Positions 57,479-64,000 of a DNA stretch of 64,000 nucleotides are shown here, piece after piece. Both the position numbers and the translations under genes were made by a program. The DNA is taken from positions 345,001 to 409,000 of the forward strand of contig NZ_CP079203.1 in the NCBI RefSeq assembly GCF_019297835.1, read 5' to 3'. The notes beneath the pieces are model-generated. The model had not been told where the DNA came from. It did not search any database and saw only the letters and a list, made by a program, of their open reading frames with translations. Origin of the DNA: Sphingomonas sanguinis. GTDB taxonomy: Bacteria > Pseudomonadota > Alphaproteobacteria > Sphingomonadales > Sphingomonadaceae. Every line of letters begins with the position of its first letter. Positions within the stretch are counted from its first letter, which is position 1.

Positions 57479-60400
57479 TCAGGGCCGCGCCGAGTAAAGC
57501 CCGTGATGCGTCAGGATGAACAGGGTCCGCCCGTCCGTGCCGCCGAAGACCAGTTGCAAGGGGCGCTCGGGCACGTCGATCCGGCCGAGTTCGGTGCCTG
57601 TCGCGTCATAGACGAAGACCTGCCCGTTCGCGACATAGACCCGCCCGTCCGCGCCCGTGACGACGCTCTCGCCGCCGCGATGGGCGAAGGGTTTTAGCTC
57701 GGTCACCGCGCCGCCCGCGCCGACCAGCCCGGTATAGGTCCGGTCCTCCGACCCGTTGGCGATGGCGATCCGGGTGCCGGGGCGCGCGGCAATCAGGCCA
57801 TAGGTGTCGAGCGTGTCCGAAAAGCGCCAGCCGCGATGATCGGTCGGCCCCTGCTGCCACACGCGAAAGGCGGGCAGGGCGATGCTGCCATCGGGGGCGA
57901 CATAGGATAGCGGCTTGGGCTGGCCGATGTCGCGGGCGAACATCTCGGCCAGGGTGGTGAAGCGGTCGGCGGCGGGGTCGTACTGGTCGCGGAACTCGCC
58001 ATTGACCCAGAGGCTGCCGGGCAGGACGATCCGGGCGTTCGCCGGCGTTGCGGCGGTGGGTGACAGCGTCGTCACGGCGGCGGGAGCCTTGGGGTCGATG
58101 CTATAGACCGTCGCGGTGGGACCGGCCGAGGACAGCACCAGCAGCTTGCCCGAGCCATCGACCGCCAGGTTCACCGGATCGAGCGGCGCGTCGGATACGA
58201 CCGACAGGCCTTCTGTCTCGCTCCAGCCATGGATGCGCTGGAAATAGCGGTCGACCAAATAGAGCTTGCCGCTAGCGTCGGTCGCACCGCCGCCCAGCGA
58301 ATAGAAGCCATCGGCCAGCCGCCGAACCGGCGCCAGACTGGGCGAGGGGGCGGGCAGCGGGGCAGGGGTTACGTCGAGCGTCGCGAACTCGCGCTCGCGT
58401 ACCTCCACGCCTCGGGTCATGTCGCGAATGGCGTTCTCGTACGGATATTTGCTGGCGCGCAGATAGGTGCCGCAACCATCAGTCTGACAGGTCGCAAGGC
58501 CGCTCTCGGCATTCACATGGACGTTGCGGAAACGGATGTCGTTCTGGCCGTACAGCGCGATTGCCGCGCGCGCGGGCTGGAGCGAGCGGGTCACGCGATA
58601 GGCGTGGAGATTGGCGAACAGCACGTCCCGCACATGGCGCACTTCGAAGGCGACGGCATCGCGGCTCTCGCCTGCCTCCTCCTCGGTCTGGGGGGCGAGG
58701 AACTCCCAATGCGCCACCCGGTCGAGCACGATCTCGGCGCGGCGATGATGCTCGGCCGAAATCTGATAGACATGGCCAGGCGTCTCGGTGTTCGACACCA
58801 GCATCCCCGCCGACGCATAAGTGTCGGGCGTCCACAGCCCGTTGAACGTGCCGCCGCCACCATCCGTCACCCACAGGCTGGGATAATGGCCGTCCCAGCG
58901 CTGCTTTGGATCGGGATCGCCGGTGTGGTCGGCATTATAGGGATCGAAGCGGCTGCCATCGGCGCGGAAGGTGCCGTGCCCGCCCTGGAACTTGACGTCG
59001 TCGACCAGCGAGCTTTTACCCGCGCGCCAGAGCAAAGCGGTCGCGCGCGGATTGCGCCCGCCCGCAGCCAGCCCGAGGCCGGAGACGATGGCGTCGCCGC
59101 CCTTGGCGCTCTCGATCAGCCCCTTCGTGCTGCCGATGCCCCGAAAGGCCGGGCTGTCATCGGTCAGGACGATCTGGGTCAGGCTGGGATGCAGGCCTAT
59201 CAGCACGCTGTCGGGGCGCAGGCGCAAGCTGTCGCTGACCCGATAGAAACCGGCGGGGAAATAGAGGACGCGGTGCGTGTCGATCGCCCGTTGCAGCGCG
59301 GCGGTGTCGTCGGTCGCATCGTCGCCCTTGGCGCCGAGGTCACGGACATTGACCCAGCGTTCGACCGGCGGAAGGGCGCGAATCGCGGGAGCCTCGCGGG
59401 ACATCAATGCGGTCAGCGGCACCGCATCCGCCTTGGTCGCATAGCGCCCCGTCTGGCCGAGCGACGGCACTGCCAGACCGTAGGAAAAGTCGCGCATCCG
59501 ATAGCGTCGGGCGGGGCCGGCAATCGTCCGCCCACTGTCGCGGAACTGCGCGAAGACCGGCGTGTCGCTCGCGGTCGCGTCCTGGAAGCCGATTTGCGTA
59601 TAGGCATTGTCCTCGTTGCTGATGACGATGCCTGCGCGCGACACCCGCTCGAACCGGACCTTCTTGCCCCAGAGCCAGTCGCCATAGCCCCGGTCGATCT
59701 CGATCCCGACGGGCACGTTGCGGATCACCGTGTTGACCAGGGTCAGCCCCGCCTCATGCTCGCGGATCGCCGCGTCGCGCTGTCCGTCGAAGCTGGAGTC
59801 GATCAGCGTGTAGGACCAGGCGGGGGAGGGCTTCTCGGTCAGGATGCCGTAGCGCCCGCCATGGAAGTGCAGGTCCTGCCCCAGATTGCCGACCTGATAG
59901 ATGCCCGCCAGGCCATCGCCCAATCGGAAATCGATATGCGCCAGATAGCTGTGCTGGGCGGTGTGGAAACGGACGGCGGTCGTGGCCGGATTGCCGGCCC
60001 CGATCTCGAAATCGACATTGGCCATGGCCGAATAGAAGGTGCCCGAATTGGCGTCGGCGATGCTCTTGTCGAAGGGGACGCTGGTCGGCGGCGGTACGGG
60101 GACCGGCGCTGCATCCTTGCCCGCTTCGGGGGGCAGCGTGCCGGTGAAGAAGACCATGGTCCCGACGCCCTGCTGGAACCCCGGGGTGGCGGGGGCGAGG
60201 ACGAAGACGGGGCGTGTCTTGCCCACGCCGAACAGGCGGACGCCCGGCCGCATATAGAGCGTATGGGTCAACCGATACCGGCCGGAGGGCAGGAAGACGA
60301 TACCGCCGCCGCCCTGACCCGCCACCCGGTCGATCGCCTGCTGGATCGCCGCGCCGTCGTCGCTCCGACCGTCACCGCGCGCCTGCACCGTCACCGCGCG

Positions 60401-60511
60401 GGGATCGGCGGGCGCGCGAGTGAAGACCGAAGCGGTGCGACCGGCCCAAGCCGGCAACGCGGCGGTTCCGGCGAGCAGCGCCAGAACGGCAAGGGAAAGC
60501 GGGCGCGTCAT
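57479..60511 (-). CDS. Exported pectate-lyase/GH55-fold protein with C-terminal beta-propeller-like region
   Basis: A 1010-residue secreted protein. The signal peptide is MTRPLSLAVLALLAGTAALPAWA. Two right-handed beta-helix modules are visible: residues about 30-390, opening VTVQARGDGRSDDGAAIQQAID, and about 420-760, opening VNVRDLGAKGDDATDDTAALQRAI, the entry motif of the Pectate_lyase_3/GH55 type. From about 790 to the end, repeated short strands (GKLYLVDRYFQRIHGWS, GKLLVLSSAG, GRVYVANGQVFVYD) suggest an SMP-30/NHL-like propeller. Start at 60511 is set by AGAGGA spaced 8 nt. The double-helix plus propeller layout is unusual; substrate unknown. Confidence 0.85.
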   Translation of the reverse strand: MTRPLSLAVLALLAGTAALPAWAGRTASVFTRAPADPRAVTVQARGDGRSDDGAAIQQAIDRVAGQGGGGIVFLPSGRYRLTHTLYMRPGVRLFGVGKTRPVFVLAPATPGFQQGVGTMVFFTGTLPPEAGKDAAPVPVPPPTSVPFDKSIADANSGTFYSAMANVDFEIGAGNPATTAVRFHTAQHSYLAHIDFRLGDGLAGIYQVGNLGQDLHFHGGRYGILTEKPSPAWSYTLIDSSFDGQRDAAIREHEAGLTLVNTVIRNVPVGIEIDRGYGDWLWGKKVRFERVSRAGIVISNEDNAYTQIGFQDATASDTPVFAQFRDSGRTIAGPARRYRMRDFSYGLAVPSLGQTGRYATKADAVPLTALMSREAPAIRALPPVERWVNVRDLGAKGDDATDDTAALQRAIDTHRVLYFPAGFYRVSDSLRLRPDSVLIGLHPSLTQIVLTDDSPAFRGIGSTKGLIESAKGGDAIVSGLGLAAGGRNPRATALLWRAGKSSLVDDVKFQGGHGTFRADGSRFDPYNADHTGDPDPKQRWDGHYPSLWVTDGGGGTFNGLWTPDTYASAGMLVSNTETPGHVYQISAEHHRRAEIVLDRVAHWEFLAPQTEEEAGESRDAVAFEVRHVRDVLFANLHAYRVTRSLQPARAAIALYGQNDIRFRNVHVNAESGLATCQTDGCGTYLRASKYPYENAIRDMTRGVEVREREFATLDVTPAPLPAPSPSLAPVRRLADGFYSLGGGATDASGKLYLVDRYFQRIHGWSETEGLSVVSDAPLDPVNLAVDGSGKLLVLSSAGPTATVYSIDPKAPAAVTTLSPTAATPANARIVLPGSLWVNGEFRDQYDPAADRFTTLAEMFARDIGQPKPLSYVAPDGSIALPAFRVWQQGPTDHRGWRFSDTLDTYGLIAARPGTRIAIANGSEDRTYTGLVGAGGAVTELKPFAHRGGESVVTGADGRVYVANGQVFVYDATGTELGRIDVPERPLQLVFGGTDGRTLFILTHHGLYSARP

Positions 60512-60678
60512 GGCGGTCATCCTCTTCAGGCGGAACGGTTCGGGGGCAGGGCCATTGGGATAGGCAAGGCGACGCTTCGGCACGACTGCGACAAAGGTCG
60601 TAATGGCCTTTGTCGTCCCAGACGCGATAGCCAAGGTCGAACGGGCATGGCTGATAGTGCCAATGCTAACGACAAGGG

Positions 60679-61230
60679 GTGCGGGTGAAGGCGAAAGACG
60701 GCAACGGCAACGGCACAGGCGCACGCGCCCAGGGCATCGTGGTGATGGGCGTCAGCGGCACGGGCAAGACCACCCTGTCCGAGCGGCTTGGCGCGCGGCT
60801 CGATTGCCGGGTGCTGGAGGGCGATGCGTTTCACTCGGCCGAGAATGTCGCGAAGATGCGTACCGGCCATGCCCTGACCGATGCGGATCGTTGGCCCTGG
60901 CTGGATCGTCTCGGCGCGGCGATCGGTGAGGCGGCACGGGAGGGCGGGACGGCCATCGCCGCCTGTTCGGCGCTCCGGCGGGTGTATCGCGAGCGTCTGC
61001 GGACAGCGGCGGGCGTGCCGCTGTATTTCGTCTTCCTCGACACGGATACTCAAGAGATTGCCAGGCGGATGAGCGGGCGCAAGGATCATTATATGCCGCC
61101 CAGCCTGCTCGACAGCCAGTTGGCAACGCTGGAGCGGCCGACGGCGGACGAGTGTGCGTTGACGCTGGATGCCGGACTGCCGCCCGAAATGCTGGTCGCC
61201 CATACGCTCGGGTGGATCGAGCAACGCTAG
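60679..61230 (+). CDS. Gluconokinase
   Basis: A 183-residue P-loop kinase that phosphorylates gluconate to 6-phosphogluconate. The Walker A motif is GVSGTGKTT near residue 25, followed by LEGDAFHSAENVAKMRTGHALTDADRWPW and ACSALRRVYRERLR, the substrate and adenine-binding motifs of GntK-type enzymes. Start GTG 60679 or GTG 60685, the latter with AAGGGG 5 nt upstream. It is divergent from the beta-helix protein and convergent toward the GntR/GntP genes, with which it forms a gluconate-use set. Confidence 0.93.
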   Translation: MRVKAKDGNGNGTGARAQGIVVMGVSGTGKTTLSERLGARLDCRVLEGDAFHSAENVAKMRTGHALTDADRWPWLDRLGAAIGEAAREGGTAIAACSALRRVYRERLRTAAGVPLYFVFLDTDTQEIARRMSGRKDHYMPPSLLDSQLATLERPTADECALTLDAGLPPEMLVAHTLGWIEQR

Positions 61231-61256
61231 GAGGCGCCGACATTCAACCAGCTTTC

Positions 61257-61457
61257 TCCTCCCTCTCCCCTCATGAGGGGAGAGGGTTGCGCAGACTTGG
61301 CCTTTGCGAAGGCAAAGGCTTAGTCGGAGCTGGGTGAGGGGTGAGCGCTCACCACGTGAGCGCGCGAGCCAAAGGCTCGCTCGACCCCTCACCCAAGCTG
61401 CGCTAGCCAGCACGCTGGCAAGCTCCGCTAACCCTCTCCCCTGTCCAGGGGAGAGGG
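61257..61457. repeat. Compound palindromic intergenic repeat
   Basis: Three nested inverted structures: CCCTCTCCCCT with AGGGGAGAGGG at 61261-61286, GGGTGAGGGGT with ACCCCTCACCC enclosing a TGAGCGCTCA-type core (61332-61394), and a second CCCTCTCCCCT/AGGGGAGAGGG pair at 61432-61457. It lies between the convergent gluconokinase and GntR genes. The modular symmetry resembles REP/BIME or small MITE families in proteobacterial genomes; it may also terminate transcription from both sides. Confidence 0.75.
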
Positions 61458-61484
61458 AAGAAGGGTATGTTCCATCCAATCTGC

Positions 61485-62162
61485 TCACGGCATCAGCCGC
61501 TTGCGCCCCTGCGACAAATGCCAGCGCATCGCCAGTGCCGCACCGTCGGGATCGCGGCCCCGGATGGCCTCGACGATGGCGTCATGCTCGTCCATCATCG
61601 CACCGATCACCTCGGGCGGGCGCGAGCGTGAGATGTCGACGCCGGCGCGCAGGATGTGCATCACCTCGTCCTTCAGATGGTCGAAGACGGGGATGAAGGC
61701 CGAATTGCCCGTTGCCTCGACGATGGCCCGGTGAAGCACCCAATCCTCGTCATGCGCGGGTGCGTCCGACAGGAGCGCGGCGCGGAGCGCGGCCAGTGCC
61801 CGCTCGATCGCCTCCATCTGTTCGCTTGAACGGCGCAGCGCCGCCAGCCGCGCCGTTTCCGCCTCCAGGACGAAGCGCACCTCATAGGTGCCCAGCGTCT
61901 TGGCCAGCTCGTCCATCGGCATATGGGTGCCCAGCCGCTCGGACGGACGGCGCTTTACATAGGAACCCGCGCCGCGCCGCGCCTCGGTGATCCCGTCCGA
62001 CGCCAGCCGGGCTAGCGCCTCACGCACGATCGTCCGCGACATGCCGAACGTCTCGGCCAGCCTCGCCTCGGAGGGCAGGCGGTCGCCGATGGCCAGTCCC
62101 TCGTCATTGATAATGCGGACGATCGCCGTATAGGCCCGGTCCGCCAGCCGCCCTTCGTTCAT
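61485..62162 (-). CDS. GntR/FadR-family (FCD) transcriptional regulator
   Basis: A 225-residue regulator. The winged HTH is at residues 5-70 (LADRAYTAIVRIINDEGLAIGDRLPSE, then MSRTIVREALARLASDG), and the all-helical FCD ligand domain at 90-215 has the metal/acid-binding His residues in DEDWVLHRAIVEATGN, HDAIVEAIRGRD and MRWHLSQGRKRL. Regulators of this class commonly sense sugar acids. Start at 62162 is favoured by a GTGGGGG ribosome site; 62174 is an alternative. It follows the permease gene by 13 bp in the same operon, so it probably represses gluconate uptake genes (inference). Confidence 0.9.
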   Translation of the reverse strand: MNEGRLADRAYTAIVRIINDEGLAIGDRLPSEARLAETFGMSRTIVREALARLASDGITEARRGAGSYVKRRPSERLGTHMPMDELAKTLGTYEVRFVLEAETARLAALRRSSEQMEAIERALAALRAALLSDAPAHDEDWVLHRAIVEATGNSAFIPVFDHLKDEVMHILRAGVDISRSRPPEVIGAMMDEHDAIVEAIRGRDPDGAALAMRWHLSQGRKRLMP

Positions 62163-62175
62163 CGTCGCCCCCACT

Positions 62176-63522
62176 TCAGACGATATGGCTCAAGACCATC
62201 ACCAGCGCGAGGCCGACGACCGAGATGACCGTCTCCAGCATCGACCAGGTCCTGAACGTGTCGGCGGTGCTGGTGCCGACATAGCTTTTGACCAGCCAGA
62301 AACCCGGATCGTTGACATGGCTGAAGAACACCGAGCCCGCGCCGATGGCCAGCACCACGAGTTCGGGCGACACCCCCGACCCGGCCACCACCCCCGGCAT
62401 GATGCCGACCGCCGTGATGGTTGCGACCGTCGCCGACCCCGCCGCCAGCCGGATACCGACCGCGACGAGCCAGCCGAGCAGCAACGGCGAGATGGCGTAC
62501 ATGGTGACCAGCCGGGCCAGCAGGTCCGACAGGCCTGCGCTGACCAGCACCTGCTTCAGCGCGCCACCCGCGCCGATCGCCAGCAGGATCGCGCCCGCCG
62601 CGCCCATCGTCTCATGCCACACCGCGTCTTGGATCGTCGCCTCGCGCAGCCGCCGCCCGAACAACAGGGGCAGGGCGAGCAGGTTGGTGACGAGCAGCGC
62701 GATCACCGGATTGCTCGCCGCGACCAGCCAGGCGGCGCCCTTCAAGCCTGTGGCAAGCTGTCCCAACTCGCCCGTCGCGATCAGCAGCACGGGCAGCAGC
62801 ACGATGAACAATGCGGCCCCGCGCCCCGGCACCGCGATGTCGAGCTGGTGGTCGCCCAAGACGGGCGGCGCCAGGCGGACACCCGGCGTGACGATCCGCG
62901 CCAGCACCGGCCCCGCGAGGATCGCCGTCGGTATGGCGATCAGGATGCCGTAGAGCATCGTCCGGCCCAGATTGGCCCCCAGCGCCTCGACCGCCAGCAG
63001 CGGGCCGGGATGCGGGGGCACCAGCGCATGGACGACGCCCAGTCCGGCGAGCGCGGGCATGATGAGGCGCAGCTTGGCGGCATCGCGCGCCTCGCCATCG
63101 GGCGTGTTCATCGCCTCCGCCGCCGCCACGACGATCGGGAGCAGCAGGACAAGGCCCGTCTCGAAGAACAGTGGCAGGCCGATCAGGATCGCAATGCCCA
63201 AGGTAGCCCAGGGGGCCGCCCGCGCGCCGGTCAGCCGCAATGCGCTCTGCGCCAGCGCCGCCGCCGCGCCCGACAGGTGCAGCATCGCCCCCAGCGACAG
63301 GCCAAGCGCGACGACCAGGCCGGTGCCGCCGACGATGTCGCCCACGCCCTTTTGCACCGCCTTGGCGATATCGGCGAGCGGGAGCCCGGCGAGCAGCCCG
63401 ACCGTGAACGCGCCGCACAGCAGGCCGATAAAGGGATGCAGCCGCCCCTTCACGATCATCAGGACGGCGAGCAGGATGCCCGCCAGCGCGGACGCGATCA
63501 GGCGGATATCCTCGCCGGTCAC
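62176..63522 (-). CDS. GntP-family gluconate:H+ symporter
   Basis: A 448-residue inner-membrane permease of the gluconate/idonate family. Some twelve hydrophobic helices are visible, with the family blocks ALVPPHPGPLLAVEALGANLGRTMLYG near residue 160, AAGSATVATITAVGIM near 370 and FSHVNDPGFWLVKSY near 415. The GTG at 63522 is preferred as start because GGAG lies 7 nt upstream; the GTG at 63537 is the longer alternative. First gene of the permease-regulator operon. Confidence 0.93.
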   Translation of the reverse strand: MTGEDIRLIASALAGILLAVLMIVKGRLHPFIGLLCGAFTVGLLAGLPLADIAKAVQKGVGDIVGGTGLVVALGLSLGAMLHLSGAAAALAQSALRLTGARAAPWATLGIAILIGLPLFFETGLVLLLPIVVAAAEAMNTPDGEARDAAKLRLIMPALAGLGVVHALVPPHPGPLLAVEALGANLGRTMLYGILIAIPTAILAGPVLARIVTPGVRLAPPVLGDHQLDIAVPGRGAALFIVLLPVLLIATGELGQLATGLKGAAWLVAASNPVIALLVTNLLALPLLFGRRLREATIQDAVWHETMGAAGAILLAIGAGGALKQVLVSAGLSDLLARLVTMYAISPLLLGWLVAVGIRLAAGSATVATITAVGIMPGVVAGSGVSPELVVLAIGAGSVFFSHVNDPGFWLVKSYVGTSTADTFRTWSMLETVISVVGLALVMVLSHIV

Positions 63523-63647
63523 GGGCGGGCTCCGCACGTCATCTGGTTCCAGCGCGTGATGTGGTTCAAGCTCTGCGGATTGCGCATCGACACCCCTCCA
63601 TGGTCCATGGCGGCGTTTTCACCTGCCGGACTTCTCCCGTATCTGTA

Positions 63648-63724
63648 GGACAGGTTTTTGGGTCTCAGCAATAGAAAAGGGCTTGATCCGGGGCAATTGG
63701 CGGGCGCATGATGAAAACCTGTCC
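63648..63724. promoter_or_regulatory. Perfect 11-bp inverted repeat upstream of gntP
   Basis: GGACAGGTTTT at 63648-63658 and AAAACCTGTCC at 63714-63724 are exact reverse complements, 55 nt apart, in the promoter region shared by the permease gene and the LuxR-type gene. Paired operator sites for DNA looping or a transcript hairpin are both possible. Confidence 0.5.
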
Positions 63725-63825
63725 AACCGAATCCACATAGATTGGGTCGCAACGGACGCGGGATCATGTTGGCGCGCACGACCGACAGCCTTTGGCCCAG
63801 CCGGGCCGCATAGTGGAGGATGACG

Positions 63826-64000
63826 ATGGAAGGGACACGTCCGACGGCCTGCCAACCCCTGAGCGCGCGCGCCGAAGCGCCCTCGCTCGCACGGCTGACC
63901 CCGACCCAGATGAAGGTGCTGCGCGGCGTCCATTCGGGGATGCTCAACAAGCAGATCGCGTTCGACCTGGGTATCGCCGAGGCGACGGTGAAGGCGCACA
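63826..64000 (+). CDS. LuxR-type HTH regulator, cut by the window end
   Basis: The first 58 residues include ARLTPTQMKVLRGVHSGMLNKQIAFDLGIAEATVKAH, a LuxR/NarL-type HTH nearly identical in pattern to the output domain of response regulators common in sphingomonads. The usual N-terminal receiver domain is absent: the frame is closed by TAG near 63811. ATG 63826 is 6-7 nt after GGAGG; ATG 63820 is in frame. It could be a stand-alone HTH regulator or a truncated response regulator. Confidence 0.75.
   Translation, partial: MEGTRPTACQPLSARAEAPSLARLTPTQMKVLRGVHSGMLNKQIAFDLGIAEATVKAH

Noticed and set aside
63564..63620. CCATGGTCCATGG-like palindrome near 63590-63612 as an operator
   Set aside because: Short and overlapping simple repeats of CCATGG; weaker than the 11-bp inverted repeat nearby.

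Overview
The window reads as chromosomal DNA of a sphingomonad-type alphaproteobacterium, probably Sphingomonas or a close relative. This rests on high GC, a 23S-5S-tRNA-fMet operon end, four large TonB-dependent receptors, GTG/TTG starts and many 1-4 base gene overlaps; no species can be named from sequence alone.

Layout. 1-2140 is the 3' end of an rRNA operon: partial 23S, a 5S flanked by a perfect processing stem, the initiator tRNA and a terminator-like hairpin. 2273-4276 is a decayed insertion zone with a frameshifted IS3/IS407-group element and an IS6-family remnant. 4277-9933 holds a large-subunit catalase gene (katE type), divergent from a tightly overlapping four-gene operon: family 2 glycosyltransferase, acyl-CoA dehydrogenase-like protein, PIG-L deacetylase and NodS-like methyltransferase. 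A perfect FNR/FixK-type box lies midway between them. 10021-11980 is a divergent LysR/SDR pair. 12173-18302 is a DAB inorganic-carbon uptake operon (dabB-dabA) with two downstream genes (a DUF6671-like zinc-ribbon protein and a 74-residue protein) and a divergent NhaR-like LysR regulator.

18472-20844 is a nested insertion: an IS3-family element sits exactly at the right end of an IS630-family element, with a 4-bp target duplication. 20912-28559 is a tripartite RND efflux operon divergent from a FixL/FixJ-like two-component pair whose response-regulator gene runs into an IS5-family remnant. 28515-29790 holds decayed genes (IS5 transposase, class A beta-lactamase), followed by an intact secreted serine hydrolase with a TPR tail and by mntP with a yybP-ykoY-type manganese riboswitch.

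33046-57355 is signalling and outer-membrane uptake: two chemoreceptors, four TonB-dependent receptors, a GH92 glycosidase between two of them, a DUF218 protein coupled to one, a DUF2332 protein, and a GAF protein coupled to an MHYT-GGDEF-EAL enzyme. 57479-63522 looks like a uronate/gluconate locus: a secreted two-domain pectate-lyase-fold protein, gluconokinase, an FCD-type GntR regulator and a GntP permease. The window ends inside a LuxR-type HTH gene.

The least explained units are the GT2/ACAD/PIG-L/NodS-like operon, whose enzyme set parallels lipochitooligosaccharide chemistry, and the DUF6671 plus small-protein extension of the DAB operon.
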